From: Gammaproteobacteria bacterium | GTDB lineage: Bacteria; Pseudomonadota; Gammaproteobacteria; Arenicellales; Poriferihabitantaceae | DNA: 59,605 nt | NCBI GenBank assembly: GCA_030590945.1 | Contig: JAUVBY010000004.1 | Span: 1-59,605 of the forward strand | Direction: 5' to 3' | The notes under the pieces: model-generated | The model's database searches: none | What the model was told of the DNA's origin: nothing | Seen by the model: the letters and a program-made list of their open reading frames with translations, nothing else | Shown: piece by piece, positions 16,222 through 24,760 of the stretch | Numbering within the stretch: position 1 is the stretch's first letter | Layout of the letters: each line of letters begins with the position of its first letter | Position numbers and translations under genes: made by a program

Positions 16222-17856
16222 TCAATCCTTGCGGGATCTGATCCAGCCCAAAACCACCGATAAGCCGCTCGCGATATAGAGCAGGGTGCTAAACAATGTG
16301 GCGTTTGATGTCTCACTGTGCCCGGTGATTAAACCTGCGGCGAGCAATAAGCCTGCGAGCAACAAACTGTTCTGGCGCCTTGCGTTGCGCGCCAGTTGAT
16401 CCTGTAATTGGCCCATTTGCTCAGATTGAGTGTTGAGCGTTAACTGTTCATCTCGCACCCTGCGCATCAGCTCATGTGTCATGCCGGGTAGTTCCGGCAT
16501 CATGGTAAACAACTTGGGTAGTTCGTTCTTAATGGTTCGAATCGCTGCTTTGGGGCCGACCTGGTCACGCATCCAGCGTTCCAGAAATGGTTTGGCAGTT
16601 TCCCATAAATCGAGTTCAGGGTATAAGGTTCGCCCGAGGCCTTCAATATTCAGCAGGGTCTTTTGCAACAGCACGAGCTGGGGCTGCACCGGCATGTCAA
16701 AACGTTGTGCGGTGCGAAACAATGACATCAGGAATTTGCCGAAAGAAATCTCCTTGATCGGGCGCGCGAATATGGGTTCGCATACGGTGCGAATCGCAGA
16801 TTCAAAGTCGGTTGCCCGCGTGCCGGGCGGCACCCATCCTGCACGAATATGGGAATCAGCGACCATTTTGTAATCACGGTTAAAAAAGGCCAGCAGGTTT
16901 TCGGCCAGGTAGCGTTTATCCATATCGGATAAGCTGCCCATAATGCCAAAATCGACCGCGCGGTACTGTCCGTCCAGCCCGACAAAAATATTGCCCGGGT
17001 GCATGTCAGCGTGGAAAAAACCATCGCGGAACGCCTGGGTAAAGAAAATCTCCACACCCGCATGGCCGAGTTTTTTCATGTCGATGCCGGCGGCTTTGAT
17101 CGCGTCTACATCACGAATCGGAATACCATCGATACGCTCCATGCACATCACGTTGGTCTGGCAATGATCCCAATAGACCTCAGGAACGTAAATTAAGTCG
17201 GAGTTCAGGAAATTGATGCGTAGCTGGCTGGCATTCGCCGCTTCGCGCATCAGGTCCAGTTCATCGTGAATGGTGGCATCATAGTCCTGAACGATTTCAT
17301 CCAGGCGCAGGCGCCCGGCATCCGGCCAGAATTTAATGGCCAGGTCAGCCAGTTTGTAGAGCAGCGCGATATCCCTATCAATAAGAGGCAGGATATCCGG
17401 GCGCAGTACTTTAATGACAACTTCTTCACCGGTCTTCAGGCTGGCATAGTGAACCTGAGCCACTGAAGCAGACGCGACCGGTTCGGCATCAAAACTGGCA
17501 AACCGCTGTTCAACCGATTCACCGTAGGCCGCCTCGATTAGTTTGAGTGCTTCTTTACCGCAAAAGGGCGGCACACGATCCTGTAGCTTAGCCAGTTCTT
17601 CGGCAACATCAGGGGGTAGCATGTCCGGGCGCGTAGACAGCGCCTGGCCGAACTTTATGAATACGGGGCCCAGTGCTTCAAGCGCCAGGCGAAAGCGCTC
17701 TCCCCGAGGAAGATCGATGACGTCTTTCCGGCGAACGGGTAATAATTTGAATACCCATGTATAACGTTTGAGCGAATCAGAATGCGATAAAACCTCATCC
17801 AGCCCGTAGCGGCGCATGGTGCGGGCAATTCGTATAAGGTGTTTAAGGTTACGCAT
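16222..17856 (-). CDS. ubiB: Ubiquinone biosynthesis protein UbiB (ADCK-like)
   Basis: The ATG at 17856 (MRNLKHLIRI) gives 544 residues, matching the family; upstream codons belong to the overlapping ubiJ frame. It has the atypical kinase core of UbiB proteins: the KFGQALSTRPD (KxGQ) motif near residue 96, the Ala-rich SVAQVHYA loop, HADMHPGNIF and VDFGIMG. Two membrane helices close the chain (NSLLLAGLLLAAGLI and LLYIASGLSVVLG). UbiB supports the ubiquinone-making complex, acting as an ATPase at the membrane. It overlaps ubiJ by eight bases. Confidence 0.93.
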   Translation of the reverse strand: MRNLKHLIRIARTMRRYGLDEVLSHSDSLKRYTWVFKLLPVRRKDVIDLPRGERFRLALEALGPVFIKFGQALSTRPDMLPPDVAEELAKLQDRVPPFCGKEALKLIEAAYGESVEQRFASFDAEPVASASVAQVHYASLKTGEEVVIKVLRPDILPLIDRDIALLYKLADLAIKFWPDAGRLRLDEIVQDYDATIHDELDLMREAANASQLRINFLNSDLIYVPEVYWDHCQTNVMCMERIDGIPIRDVDAIKAAGIDMKKLGHAGVEIFFTQAFRDGFFHADMHPGNIFVGLDGQYRAVDFGIMGSLSDMDKRYLAENLLAFFNRDYKMVADSHIRAGWVPPGTRATDFESAIRTVCEPIFARPIKEISFGKFLMSLFRTAQRFDMPVQPQLVLLQKTLLNIEGLGRTLYPELDLWETAKPFLERWMRDQVGPKAAIRTIKNELPKLFTMMPELPGMTHELMRRVRDEQLTLNTQSEQMGQLQDQLARNARRQNSLLLAGLLLAAGLITGHSETSNATLFSTLLYIASGLSVVLGWIRSRKD

Positions 17857-18487
17857 CTGTCGGATTTGTGTCGGTTTGTGTTGTTGAAGCGTCGAATGCT
17901 CTACGCAATTTAGCGATACGCGCTTCGAGTCTCGCGGTATCCGAGCGCAAACCTTCAACCTTGCCGGTCAGGTCGTCCACTTCGACCTTTGAAGGAGCGA
18001 CCTTGATTTCCTCCTGAACGTACTCACCCGCATTTTCCTTGAATTGCCGGCTTGACTGACCAAACCATTGACCAATTTCGTCCAGAGCGCGATGTAACTT
18101 ACGCGCAGCCATGTCACCCACTAAACTTGCGCTGAGTTCCTCCCAGTCAATTTGAACATTAGCGAGTAGATGTTGAAAAGCCTGGCCCAGTTCCGCATCG
18201 CCGCTCATGGTGATTTTTCCTTCGGCGAATACCTTGCTGTGCGCACCGTCTTTTGCCAGTTGAGCGAACGCCCACAAGGAACCGCGCAGGCGCACAGCCG
18301 GTTCCTCCTCGCCTGCGAGCTCAACGATGAAGCCATCCGGGCAGGGGCGCAAATCGATCTCAAGCGCTGGCTCGGTCAGTTCGATGCGAAAGGTCTTTTT
18401 AAAGAATGGCTTAAGCTGTTCAAGAAAATACGGATCCAGCGCCAATAAGTGATTGCCCGCAGACTCGATTAGTTTTAGCCACGTCAT
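17849..18487 (-). CDS. ubiJ: Ubiquinone biosynthesis accessory protein UbiJ (SCP2 domain)
   Basis: The 212-residue product carries an SCP2-type lipid-binding domain (residues about 20-115: LDLRPCPDGFIVEL-type strands, GSLWAFAQLA, ITMSGDAELGQAFQHLL). A hydrophilic helical tail ends in a coiled coil (VDDLTGKVEGLRSDTARLEARIAKL). UbiJ with UbiK holds the ubiquinone biosynthesis enzymes and their lipid substrates in a soluble complex. It lies between ubiE and ubiB, the usual order, 15 bases after ubiE. Confidence 0.9.
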   Translation of the reverse strand: MTWLKLIESAGNHLLALDPYFLEQLKPFFKKTFRIELTEPALEIDLRPCPDGFIVELAGEEEPAVRLRGSLWAFAQLAKDGAHSKVFAEGKITMSGDAELGQAFQHLLANVQIDWEELSASLVGDMAARKLHRALDEIGQWFGQSSRQFKENAGEYVQEEIKVAPSKVEVDDLTGKVEGLRSDTARLEARIAKLRRAFDASTTQTDTNPTDA

Positions 18488-18502
18488 GCCAGGGGGACTC
18501 TC

Positions 18503-19252
18503 TTAATACTTGTAGGCAATATGCAGCGCGACGATGCCGCCGTGCATATTGTGTACGCGCACCTCATCAAAACCGGCATCCAGCATCATATTTTTTAAGG
18601 TTTCCTGATCCGGGTGTTTACGGATTGATTCCACCAGGTACTGATAGCTTTCTCGATCATTAGCAACGATTTCGCCGATTTTGGGAATGACGTTAAACGA
18701 ATAAGCGTCGTAAAATTTCTTCAGAAACGGGTTCTGCGCGTGTGAAAACTCCAGCACCAGCAGGCGCCCGCCGGGTTTGGTAACGCGAAACATCGATTTA
18801 AGCGCTTTAGGGATGCGTGTCACATTACGCAGGCCAAATGATATTGAAACGCAGTTGAAGCGGTTGTCTTCAAAGCTCAGTTCTTCTGCGTCTTCAATAC
18901 CAAATTCGATGTTGCCCAGATAACCGGCATCGATCATGCGAATTTTTCCCTGTTCCAGCATCGAGGGGTTGATGTCAGTCATTACCACGGTGCCGTTCGG
19001 GCCCACCTGATCGGCAAATTTTCGGGATAGATCTCCCGTGCCCGCAGCGATGTCCAGGGCTTGATCCCCTTTTTTCAGCCCACTTTGGCGGACAGTAAAC
19101 GCTTTCCAGAGCCGGTGATTGCCCAGCGACATCAGGTCGTTCATGATGTCGTATTTACTGGCAACAGAATGAAATACCTCACCCACGAGGCCGGCTTTGT
19201 CGTTTTCATCGACATCGCGGTAACCAAAATGGGTCTGCTTGTTGGTGCTCAT
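18503..19252 (-). CDS. ubiE: Ubiquinone/menaquinone C-methyltransferase UbiE
   Basis: The 249-residue SAM-dependent methyltransferase has the UbiE signature near its start ([35 protein letters not shown]), the SAM loop [15 protein letters not shown] and the motif [14 protein letters not shown]. It methylates the benzoquinone ring in ubiquinone synthesis. It is the first gene of ubiE-ubiJ-ubiB, and a DUF971 gene lies 25 bases upstream. Confidence 0.95.
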   Translation of the reverse strand: MSTNKQTHFGYRDVDENDKAGLVGEVFHSVASKYDIMNDLMSLGNHRLWKAFTVRQSGLKKGDQALDIAAGTGDLSRKFADQVGPNGTVVMTDINPSMLEQGKIRMIDAGYLGNIEFGIEDAEELSFEDNRFNCVSISFGLRNVTRIPKALKSMFRVTKPGGRLLVLEFSHAQNPFLKKFYDAYSFNVIPKIGEIVANDRESYQYLVESIRKHPDQETLKNMMLDAGFDEVRVHNMHGGIVALHIAYKY

Positions 19253-19277
19253 AGTGGTAGGGTGTCGGATTTAGGCA

Positions 19278-19643
19278 TCAGGCATCCAGTTTGCGTTCAT
19301 GGCCGGCATCGCGCAAGCGGGTAATATAGTCCTTCCAGTATTTTTGCTGGTTTTTGCCCAGGTCATACAGGGTGTCCCACGCGTAGATCCCCGTGTCGTG
19401 ATCATCGCTAAAGCGCAGCAGAATGGCGTAATGGCCGACGGGTTCGATTTTTTCAATTTTAACGTTTTCTTTGCCGGTTTGCAGTACCGCCTGATCCGGG
19501 CTGTGGCCCTGTACTTCCGCTGAGGGGGAATGCACACGCAGGTATTCTGCATTCATTTCAAACGTGGAGCCTTCATCGAAGCCAACCTCAAGAATGCGTG
19601 ATTTCTGGTGGTAGGTGATATTGGTTGGTTTAGGTGCTGCCAT
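19278..19643 (-). CDS. DUF971 (GBBH-like N-terminal domain) protein
   Basis: The 121-residue protein has the pattern of DUF971: PTNITYHQKSRILEV, then EYLRVHSPSAEV (usual form LRxxSPSAEVxGH), IEPVGHYAILLRFSDDHDTGIYAWDTLYDLG. The family resembles the small N-terminal domain of gamma-butyrobetaine hydroxylase and is often next to iron-sulfur, ubiquinone or hslUV genes. Here it sits just upstream of ubiE and is probably in the same operon. The function is not settled. Confidence 0.85.
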   Translation of the reverse strand: MAAPKPTNITYHQKSRILEVGFDEGSTFEMNAEYLRVHSPSAEVQGHSPDQAVLQTGKENVKIEKIEPVGHYAILLRFSDDHDTGIYAWDTLYDLGKNQQKYWKDYITRLRDAGHERKLDA

Positions 19644-19792
19644 GATTTGTAGTCCGGAATTCGGGTGTGATTATACCTTAGACAGATCGCTCGTCTAAGG
19701 TTTGTGGGGCTGAAGTGGGAGTGAAATCACAAAATTCCAGTTCAGGGCTATGATAAACTGAAAGTTTGTAGCTCCTTAATATACGCACCGTC

Positions 19793-20212
19793 ATGGCCGA
19801 AAAACGATCTGTTCCTGCTGCGCTTGGTATTTTTATTGGCCCGGCGATCGCCTATCTAAGCTACCTGATATTTACATCGGGGTTCAATGAGTTTGCACAA
19901 ATCGCCTGTTTTGCTTTGTTTCTGATGGCTGGTCATGACCTGGCCAAAAGCAGAATTTCACTCAGTGGTATCCTGACCCTGTTACTGCTGCCGGCCATTC
20001 CGATTGCCATGTATCTCAATCAGGCGAAGGTGCTGGCGGGTCATCAACTTAGCCCGATGGTTATTATTGGCCTTTGGGTGGCGAGTGTTTTGCTGGGCGC
20101 GCTTATCGCGGGTCGCGCACCGCAAATGGAAGGTGATTCCGCTCATGTGACGCGCCTGGTGATTAGTGGAAGCGGCCTGTTCGTATTAATTGTCGCAATG
20201 TTTATATTTTAG
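19793..20212 (+). CDS. Small integral membrane protein, unknown
   Basis: The 139-residue product has about five hydrophobic helices (IFIGPAIAYLSYLIF, IACFALFLMAG, ILTLLLLPAIPIAM, VIIGLWVASVLLGALI, LFVLIVAMFIF). I cannot assign a family. The gene ends three bases before the start of the following gene, so the two are probably coupled. It is divergent from the DUF971-ubiE unit. Confidence 0.6.
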   Translation: MAEKRSVPAALGIFIGPAIAYLSYLIFTSGFNEFAQIACFALFLMAGHDLAKSRISLSGILTLLLLPAIPIAMYLNQAKVLAGHQLSPMVIIGLWVASVLLGALIAGRAPQMEGDSAHVTRLVISGSGLFVLIVAMFIF

Positions 20213-20215
20213 CCC

Positions 20216-20572
20216 GTGACAAACAAACTACCTAAAGCACGAAGTTCGAGCCAGTTCGTTATACATCAGAATAACGAACCTCTATACGAGCGAGCGCCGA
20301 CGTTGGACGAAAATGGTAAGCCCTATGCTGACTTTATGTTACTGATACCGGGCTTAAATAAAGTATCTGCGCCGGAGCTAAAAGCCAAAATGGCGAGCCT
20401 GCAGGCGGTACTGGTAAATTGTTCCGAAGTGGTATTCGCCGATTTGAATATGCGCCTTAATTTACTCTGGGTATCCATTAAACCTAAAGCAGGCTTGATT
20501 CAAAGCATTACAGTGGAAATCCAGCAGTACCTGCCAGAGGCGAAACTGGTCAGCGGTGATTTCCGTAAATAG
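20216..20572 (+). CDS. Conserved hypothetical protein
   Basis: The 118-residue soluble protein begins with GTG and has a mixed alpha/beta composition ending VEIQQYLPEAKLVSGDF. The second half (ELKAKMASLQAVLVNCSEVVFADLNMRLNLLWVSIKP) reads like a ferredoxin-like beta-alpha-beta unit. No function is known. It follows the membrane protein gene by three bases. Confidence 0.5.
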   Translation: MTNKLPKARSSSQFVIHQNNEPLYERAPTLDENGKPYADFMLLIPGLNKVSAPELKAKMASLQAVLVNCSEVVFADLNMRLNLLWVSIKPKAGLIQSITVEIQQYLPEAKLVSGDFRK

Positions 20573-20576
20573 CATC

Positions 20577-20743
20577 AACCCAATTCCCAACATAGAGATC
20601 ACGAAAGTAGCACAAGCCCTTGACGCACCTGGCAAACGAGCCAACCTGCTCATCGCCAACAAGGTGACTACGCATTTCGTTCGTTCACCATGCACGCCAA
20701 CGCCTCGCGCTCTTTTCCGCGATTCTATATTGGGAATTGGGTT
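20577..20743. repeat. 167-bp element with 20-bp terminal inverted repeats (MITE-like)
   Basis: AACCCAATTCCCAACATAGA (20577-20596) and TCTATATTGGGAATTGGGTT (20724-20743) are complementary at 19 of 20 positions. The interior has no gene of its own; the long frames through it are low-quality. The layout is that of a miniature inverted-repeat element between two chromosomal genes. Confidence 0.65.
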
Positions 20744-20846
20744 TAATAAATAAACCCTGTTCCTGCCCAAGCGCCTTGGCATAGCATCCGCCACTCATCC
20801 TGAGGTAGAATACGGCGCGTTTTAATGAAGCCTTCCAGATGCACAA

Positions 20847-21221
20847 ATGACACAGCCAATCGTAGATTATACCGACGAGCAGGTCAGCGCAGTTCGAACA
20901 TTGATTAATAATCACTATGGCGAGGAAACAGAGTTGCACCTGGGCGATAGCGAAGTACAAATTGATCCCAAAATAGAAGAAGTTACCCGGTGTCCTGTTA
21001 TTTTCTGGAATGCGAGTGAGTGTAATTTCGTCATTATTAAAACGGGAGAAGATCAGTACCGCGCCCAGTATTTTCATACGCCGCATGAGCAGGTGAGCAC
21101 GCAGCAGGTATTCTTCACGGTGGTAGAAGATTGCGTTAACGCCATTTTGCGTGAGCAATCGAACGATGAACGCAAATCCGGGGGCGTCACCAGCGGCACA
21201 TCGAGTGCCGGCATACATTAA
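20847..21221 (+). CDS. Conserved hypothetical protein
   Basis: The 124-residue soluble protein opens with a helix-like segment (YTDEQVSAVRTLINNHYGEETELHLGD) and continues with alternating strands (PVIFWNASECNFVIIKTGEDQYRAQYFH) and a helix ending VNAILREQ. The tail is Gly/Ser-rich. I do not recognise it. It lies upstream of the phosphofructokinase gene on the same strand with a 78-base gap. Confidence 0.5.
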   Translation: MTQPIVDYTDEQVSAVRTLINNHYGEETELHLGDSEVQIDPKIEEVTRCPVIFWNASECNFVIIKTGEDQYRAQYFHTPHEQVSTQQVFFTVVEDCVNAILREQSNDERKSGGVTSGTSSAGIH

Positions 21222-21299
21222 CAGGCTGTCTACGGCGCATTTGGTTTTCTGCCGGCGCTGTGGTCACCGCAAACAAACACAATACATTAGGAATTTAAG

Positions 21300-22559
21300 A
21301 TGAGTGATAAACAGAATGCGTTTTACGCACAATCAGGTGGAGTAACCGCCGTTATTAATGCTTCGGCAGCGGGTGTGATCGAAACTGCGCGCGCCAATGG
21401 CGATAAAATCGGTACGGTATACGCAGGTCGAAACGGAATTATTGGTGCTTTAACCGAGGATCTGGTTGATACCTCGGCCATTTCAGATGCCGATGTGTCT
21501 GCATTGCGCCATACCCCTTCAGGCGCATTCGGTTCCTGCCGTTTTAAGCTCAAAAGCCTGGAAGACAATAAACGCGAATATGATCGTTTGATCGAAGTGT
21601 TCAAGGCGCACAATATTGGCTATTTTTTCTACAACGGCGGCGGAGATTCGGCGGATACCTGTCTTAAAGTGTCTCAATTATCCGAGACTATGGGGTATCC
21701 GATCAAGGCAATTCATGTGCCTAAAACCGTAGACAATGACCTGCCGATCACCGATAACTGCCCGGGTTTTGGTTCCGTGGCCAAATATATTGCGGTATCT
21801 ACGCTGGAGGCGAGTTTTGATGTAGCCTCGATGGCCAAGACCTCGACCAAGGTGTTTGTGCTGGAAGTGATGGGGCGTCATGCGGGTTGGATCGCAGCAG
21901 CCGGTGGGATGGCATCGACGGATCTTGATTTGCCGATACTGATTTTATTTCCTGAGATTACGTTTGACCGTAAGGTGTTCATGGGAAAAGTAGCCGAAAA
22001 AGTCGAAAAGTATGGTTATGTATCGGTAGTGGTTTCAGAAGGCGTACAGGGTGATGATGGGAAGTTCCTTGCTGACCAGGGCCTGAAAGACGCATTTGGT
22101 CATGCGCAGCTGGGTGGTGTAGCACCGGTCGTGGCGAACATGATTCGCGAAGATTTAGGGCTGAAATATCACTGGGGTGTCGCTGATTATCTGCAACGCG
22201 CCGCGCGCCACATTGCTTCAAAATCCGATGTCGAGCAGGCGTACGCACTGGGCGAGGCCGCGGTTAATTACGCGCTGGCGGGTGATAACTCTGTGATGCC
22301 TACGGTAGACCGGGTTTCAGATAACCCTTATAAATGGGAGATAGGCAAGGCGTCACTCGATCAGGTGGCGAATGTCGAGAAAATGATGCCGCGTGATTAC
22401 ATCACGGAAGACGGTTTTGGTATTACCGATGCATGCCGCACATATCTTGGCCCGTTGATGGAAGGCGAAGATTACCCTCCGTACAAAAATGGCTTGCCGC
22501 AATACGTGATGCTGGATCATAAAATGGTAGATAAAAAGCTTGAGCCATTTGAGATTTAA
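21300..22559 (+). CDS. pfp: PPi-dependent 6-phosphofructokinase
   Basis: The 419-residue enzyme has the phosphofructokinase fold with the substrate motif MGRHAGW (191-197). Two positions point to pyrophosphate rather than ATP as phosphate donor: GGGDS (113-117), which puts Asp where ATP enzymes have Gly104, and PKTVDND (141-147), with Lys where ATP enzymes have Gly in PGTIDND. PPi enzymes work reversibly, making fructose 1,6-bisphosphate or recovering PPi. They are frequent in methylotrophs and some sulfur oxidisers. AGGA precedes the ATG. The donor assignment rests on motifs only. Confidence 0.88.
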   Translation: MSDKQNAFYAQSGGVTAVINASAAGVIETARANGDKIGTVYAGRNGIIGALTEDLVDTSAISDADVSALRHTPSGAFGSCRFKLKSLEDNKREYDRLIEVFKAHNIGYFFYNGGGDSADTCLKVSQLSETMGYPIKAIHVPKTVDNDLPITDNCPGFGSVAKYIAVSTLEASFDVASMAKTSTKVFVLEVMGRHAGWIAAAGGMASTDLDLPILILFPEITFDRKVFMGKVAEKVEKYGYVSVVVSEGVQGDDGKFLADQGLKDAFGHAQLGGVAPVVANMIREDLGLKYHWGVADYLQRAARHIASKSDVEQAYALGEAAVNYALAGDNSVMPTVDRVSDNPYKWEIGKASLDQVANVEKMMPRDYITEDGFGITDACRTYLGPLMEGEDYPPYKNGLPQYVMLDHKMVDKKLEPFEI

Positions 22560-22642
22560 GCGCAGTATGTAGCCAGTTTCTTCCATAACTCCCGGCAAAG
22601 TGCGCCAGGTTTGCCTGGCGTAATTAAATGCTAAGGCAGGGT

Positions 22643-23101
22643 ATGCAAAAATTCATCATCAAGCCAAACAATTCGCTGCCAAAACGTGAATTGATATTGC
22701 TCGGTGGTGGTTTTGCCTTACTGATGAGCTTGATGGCGGTGCGATTGCTGCTTCTGGGTATGTGGCTGGTTGTGCCGTTTTTACTGCTGGATGTCCTGGT
22801 GGTGGCTGCAGCGTTTTATCTTATTCGTAAAGAAAGCCGGGTACATGAATCAATTTTTATCGATGGCGTTGCGCTCGAGATCCGTCATCATGAGGCGCGG
22901 CGTTCTAAATCCTGGTCTTTTGATATACACTGGGTCAAAATACTCCTGCAGAAGCACCAACATCCCTGGCAAGCGAGCCGCCTGCTGGTAGGCTCGCACG
23001 GCAAATGGATAGAGTTTGCCAACTTTTTAACCGATGAAGAACGTGCCAGTCTTTCGCGCGCACTCAAACAATCCATCCAAACGCATATTCACCATGTCTA
23101 A
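22643..23101 (+). CDS. DUF2244 membrane protein
   Basis: The ATG at 22643 follows GGCAGGGT and is preferred over the upstream ATG at 22628. The product of about 152 residues has two membrane helices near the start (LILLGGGFALLMSLMAVRLLLLGMWL and VPFLLLDVLVVAAAFYLI) and a C-terminal soluble domain with the DUF2244 features SRVHESIFIDG and LLVGSHGKWIEFANFLTDEER. This family often sits beside cytochrome oxidase genes, as here. It overlaps cyoE by eight bases. Function unknown. Confidence 0.75.
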   Translation: MQKFIIKPNNSLPKRELILLGGGFALLMSLMAVRLLLLGMWLVVPFLLLDVLVVAAAFYLIRKESRVHESIFIDGVALEIRHHEARRSKSWSFDIHWVKILLQKHQHPWQASRLLVGSHGKWIEFANFLTDEERASLSRALKQSIQTHIHHV

Positions 23102-24017
23102 AGCACAAACTATGGGTTCACAGTCGTTTATCAATAACTGGTCGACGTATCTTGCATGCTGCAAGCTTAAGGTTGTATATCTGATCATGTTTACTGCGCT
23201 GGTCGGCATGTTGCTGTCAGTTGATGGTTTGCCGCCTTTATCCAATATGTTCTGGGGTTTGATCGGCATTGGTATGGCCGCGGCCGCGGGTGCGGCGCTG
23301 AACCATGTGATCGACGAGGAAATAGATCAGCGTATGGAGCGTACTAAGGGTCGCCCGGTTGCTACCGGGGAGCTGGAACCGCGTAACGTGGTTATTTTTG
23401 CAGTATCGCTGGCGGTGTTGTCATCGCTGATACTCTACGTGTTCGTCAATACGCTGACCATGATGCTGACCATGGCTTCCATGATCGGTTACGCGGTGAT
23501 ATACACCATGTTTTTAAAGCGTTCAACGCCGCAAAACATTGTGATCGGTGGCGCAGCCGGCGCAGCGCCCCCGGTGTTAGGCTGGACTTCGATCACCGGT
23601 GAGTTACACAGCGAAGCATTACTGCTGTTTTTGATTATTTTTGTATGGACGCCACCGCATTTCTGGGCCCTGGCGATTAAGCGTGAAAAGGAGTATGCCA
23701 AAGCAAAAGTACCGATGCTGCCGGTCACGCATGGTATTGCTCTGACCAAATTGCATATAGTGCTGTATACCATCTTATTGCTGGTGGTTACCCTGATGCC
23801 ATTCGTGGTATTCATGAGTGGCACTGTTTATCTGGCCGGCGCGATCGTCCTGGGCGCGGGTTTTGCGTACTATGCCTGGAAATTATATTCAACGGAAGGC
23901 GATGAATTTGCGATGAAAACCTTCGGCTACTCGATATTTTACCTGACGGCTTTATTCGGGTTTTTATTGCTGGATCATTACGTCAGGATCATTATTCGCA
24001 CCTATTTTATGAGCTAA
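23094..24017 (+). CDS. cyoE: Haem O synthase (protohaem IX farnesyltransferase)
   Basis: The 307-residue membrane enzyme of the UbiA superfamily begins MSKAQTMGSQSF. It has two Asp-rich prenyl-diphosphate motifs: NHVIDEEIDQRMERTKGRPV in the first half and KREKEYAKAKVPMLPVTHG in the second. It adds a farnesyl group to haem B, giving haem O, the precursor of the haem A used by the aa3 oxidase encoded just downstream. The start overlaps the end of the DUF2244 gene. Confidence 0.94.
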   Translation: MSKAQTMGSQSFINNWSTYLACCKLKVVYLIMFTALVGMLLSVDGLPPLSNMFWGLIGIGMAAAAGAALNHVIDEEIDQRMERTKGRPVATGELEPRNVVIFAVSLAVLSSLILYVFVNTLTMMLTMASMIGYAVIYTMFLKRSTPQNIVIGGAAGAAPPVLGWTSITGELHSEALLLFLIIFVWTPPHFWALAIKREKEYAKAKVPMLPVTHGIALTKLHIVLYTILLLVVTLMPFVVFMSGTVYLAGAIVLGAGFAYYAWKLYSTEGDEFAMKTFGYSIFYLTALFGFLLLDHYVRIIIRTYFMS

Positions 24018-24032
24018 CAGGATAAACCCGGT

Positions 24033-24239
24033 ATGTCAGATAATAATCCAGGAGTCACCCCGTTCAGCATTTTAAAAAGTGCCTTGTCGGCCATGATCGG
24101 CGTGCAGAGCAATGAAAACCGCGAAAGAGATTTTAAAAGTGGTAAGTTCTGGCACTTTTTTTTCGCCGGCTTTATTGTGCTGGTCGGGTTTATGCTGGTC
24201 GTGTGGCTGGCGGTTAAGTTGTTAATGGCCAGCGTATAA
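24033..24239 (+). CDS. DUF2970 small membrane protein
   Basis: The 68-residue protein has the DUF2970 layout: a soluble head containing ILKSALSAMIGVQSNENRERDF and one membrane helix (FFFAGFIVLVGFMLVVWLAVKLL). The family is regularly found in cytochrome oxidase loci of Proteobacteria. An AGGAT lies before the ATG, and the gene follows cyoE by 15 bases. Function unknown. Confidence 0.8.
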   Translation: MSDNNPGVTPFSILKSALSAMIGVQSNENRERDFKSGKFWHFFFAGFIVLVGFMLVVWLAVKLLMASV

Positions 24240-24254
24240 GGCTGGTGAATCACA

Positions 24255-24437
24255 ATGGTTAATCAGGACGCTTCCATTGGGGCCGACAAAACTCTTGAAA
24301 GCATTATCGAAAAAATGCAAACGATCCAGAAGAGAATAAGTGGTGGGTCGCAGCCCGCTTCGATGCATGAACTGGACGAGTTGAAAAAACTCGGTCAACA
24401 GTATGCAAAGGTAGTCGAGGTGCTGCGGCGGGAGTGA
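24255..24437 (+). CDS. Small hypothetical protein
   Basis: The 60-residue hydrophilic, helical product (SIIEKMQTIQKRISGG, then ELDELKKLGQQYAKVVEVL) ends RRE. It follows the DUF2970 gene by 15 bases and is probably in the same transcript. I do not recognise a family. Confidence 0.5.
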   Translation: MVNQDASIGADKTLESIIEKMQTIQKRISGGSQPASMHELDELKKLGQQYAKVVEVLRRE

Positions 24438-24760
24438 TAAATCAAACAAAATGGCGCTTTTTTATGGCTGTTAAAGGTAAAAGTAGTAGTATTTACGCCT
24501 CGCAAGCCGGATAACCATATATTTAACAAGGATTTATCTCTGATAAGCCTCACTAAAGTTGAATTAATATCTTTTTCTCTAAAAGACGAATCATGGATTG
24601 CGGCATTATGCCGCATTAGATATCATTGACAGGATCACATAAGTATAAAAAACCTCTTTCTTGATTAGAGCTCACCAGTGCGCGAAGGCGCATTTTTCGT
24701 GTAGGGCGCATTGGGGTTTGAACTAAATTAGAATTTTATAAGTCTCGAGGAAAACACTGT
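24438..24760. other. Spacer before coxB with two palindromes
   Basis: TGCGGCATTATGCCGCA at 24599-24615 is a perfect palindrome shared with 1227-1242. A short hairpin TGCGC-GAAG-GCGCA followed by TTTTT (24679-24697) looks like a terminator separating the cyoE group from coxB, or an attenuator of coxB. CoxB has its own ribosome site (GAGGAAAA). Confidence 0.5.
24679..24697 (+). terminator. Short terminator-like hairpin before coxB
   Basis: Five-base GC-rich arms with a GAAG loop are followed by TTTTT. It lies 65 bases upstream of coxB and would separate the cyoE/DUF2970 transcript from the oxidase subunit genes. Confidence 0.5.

Noticed and set aside
20685..21218. 177-codon minus-strand frame
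   Set aside because: It is antisense to a better-supported gene and runs into the 167-bp inverted-repeat element.
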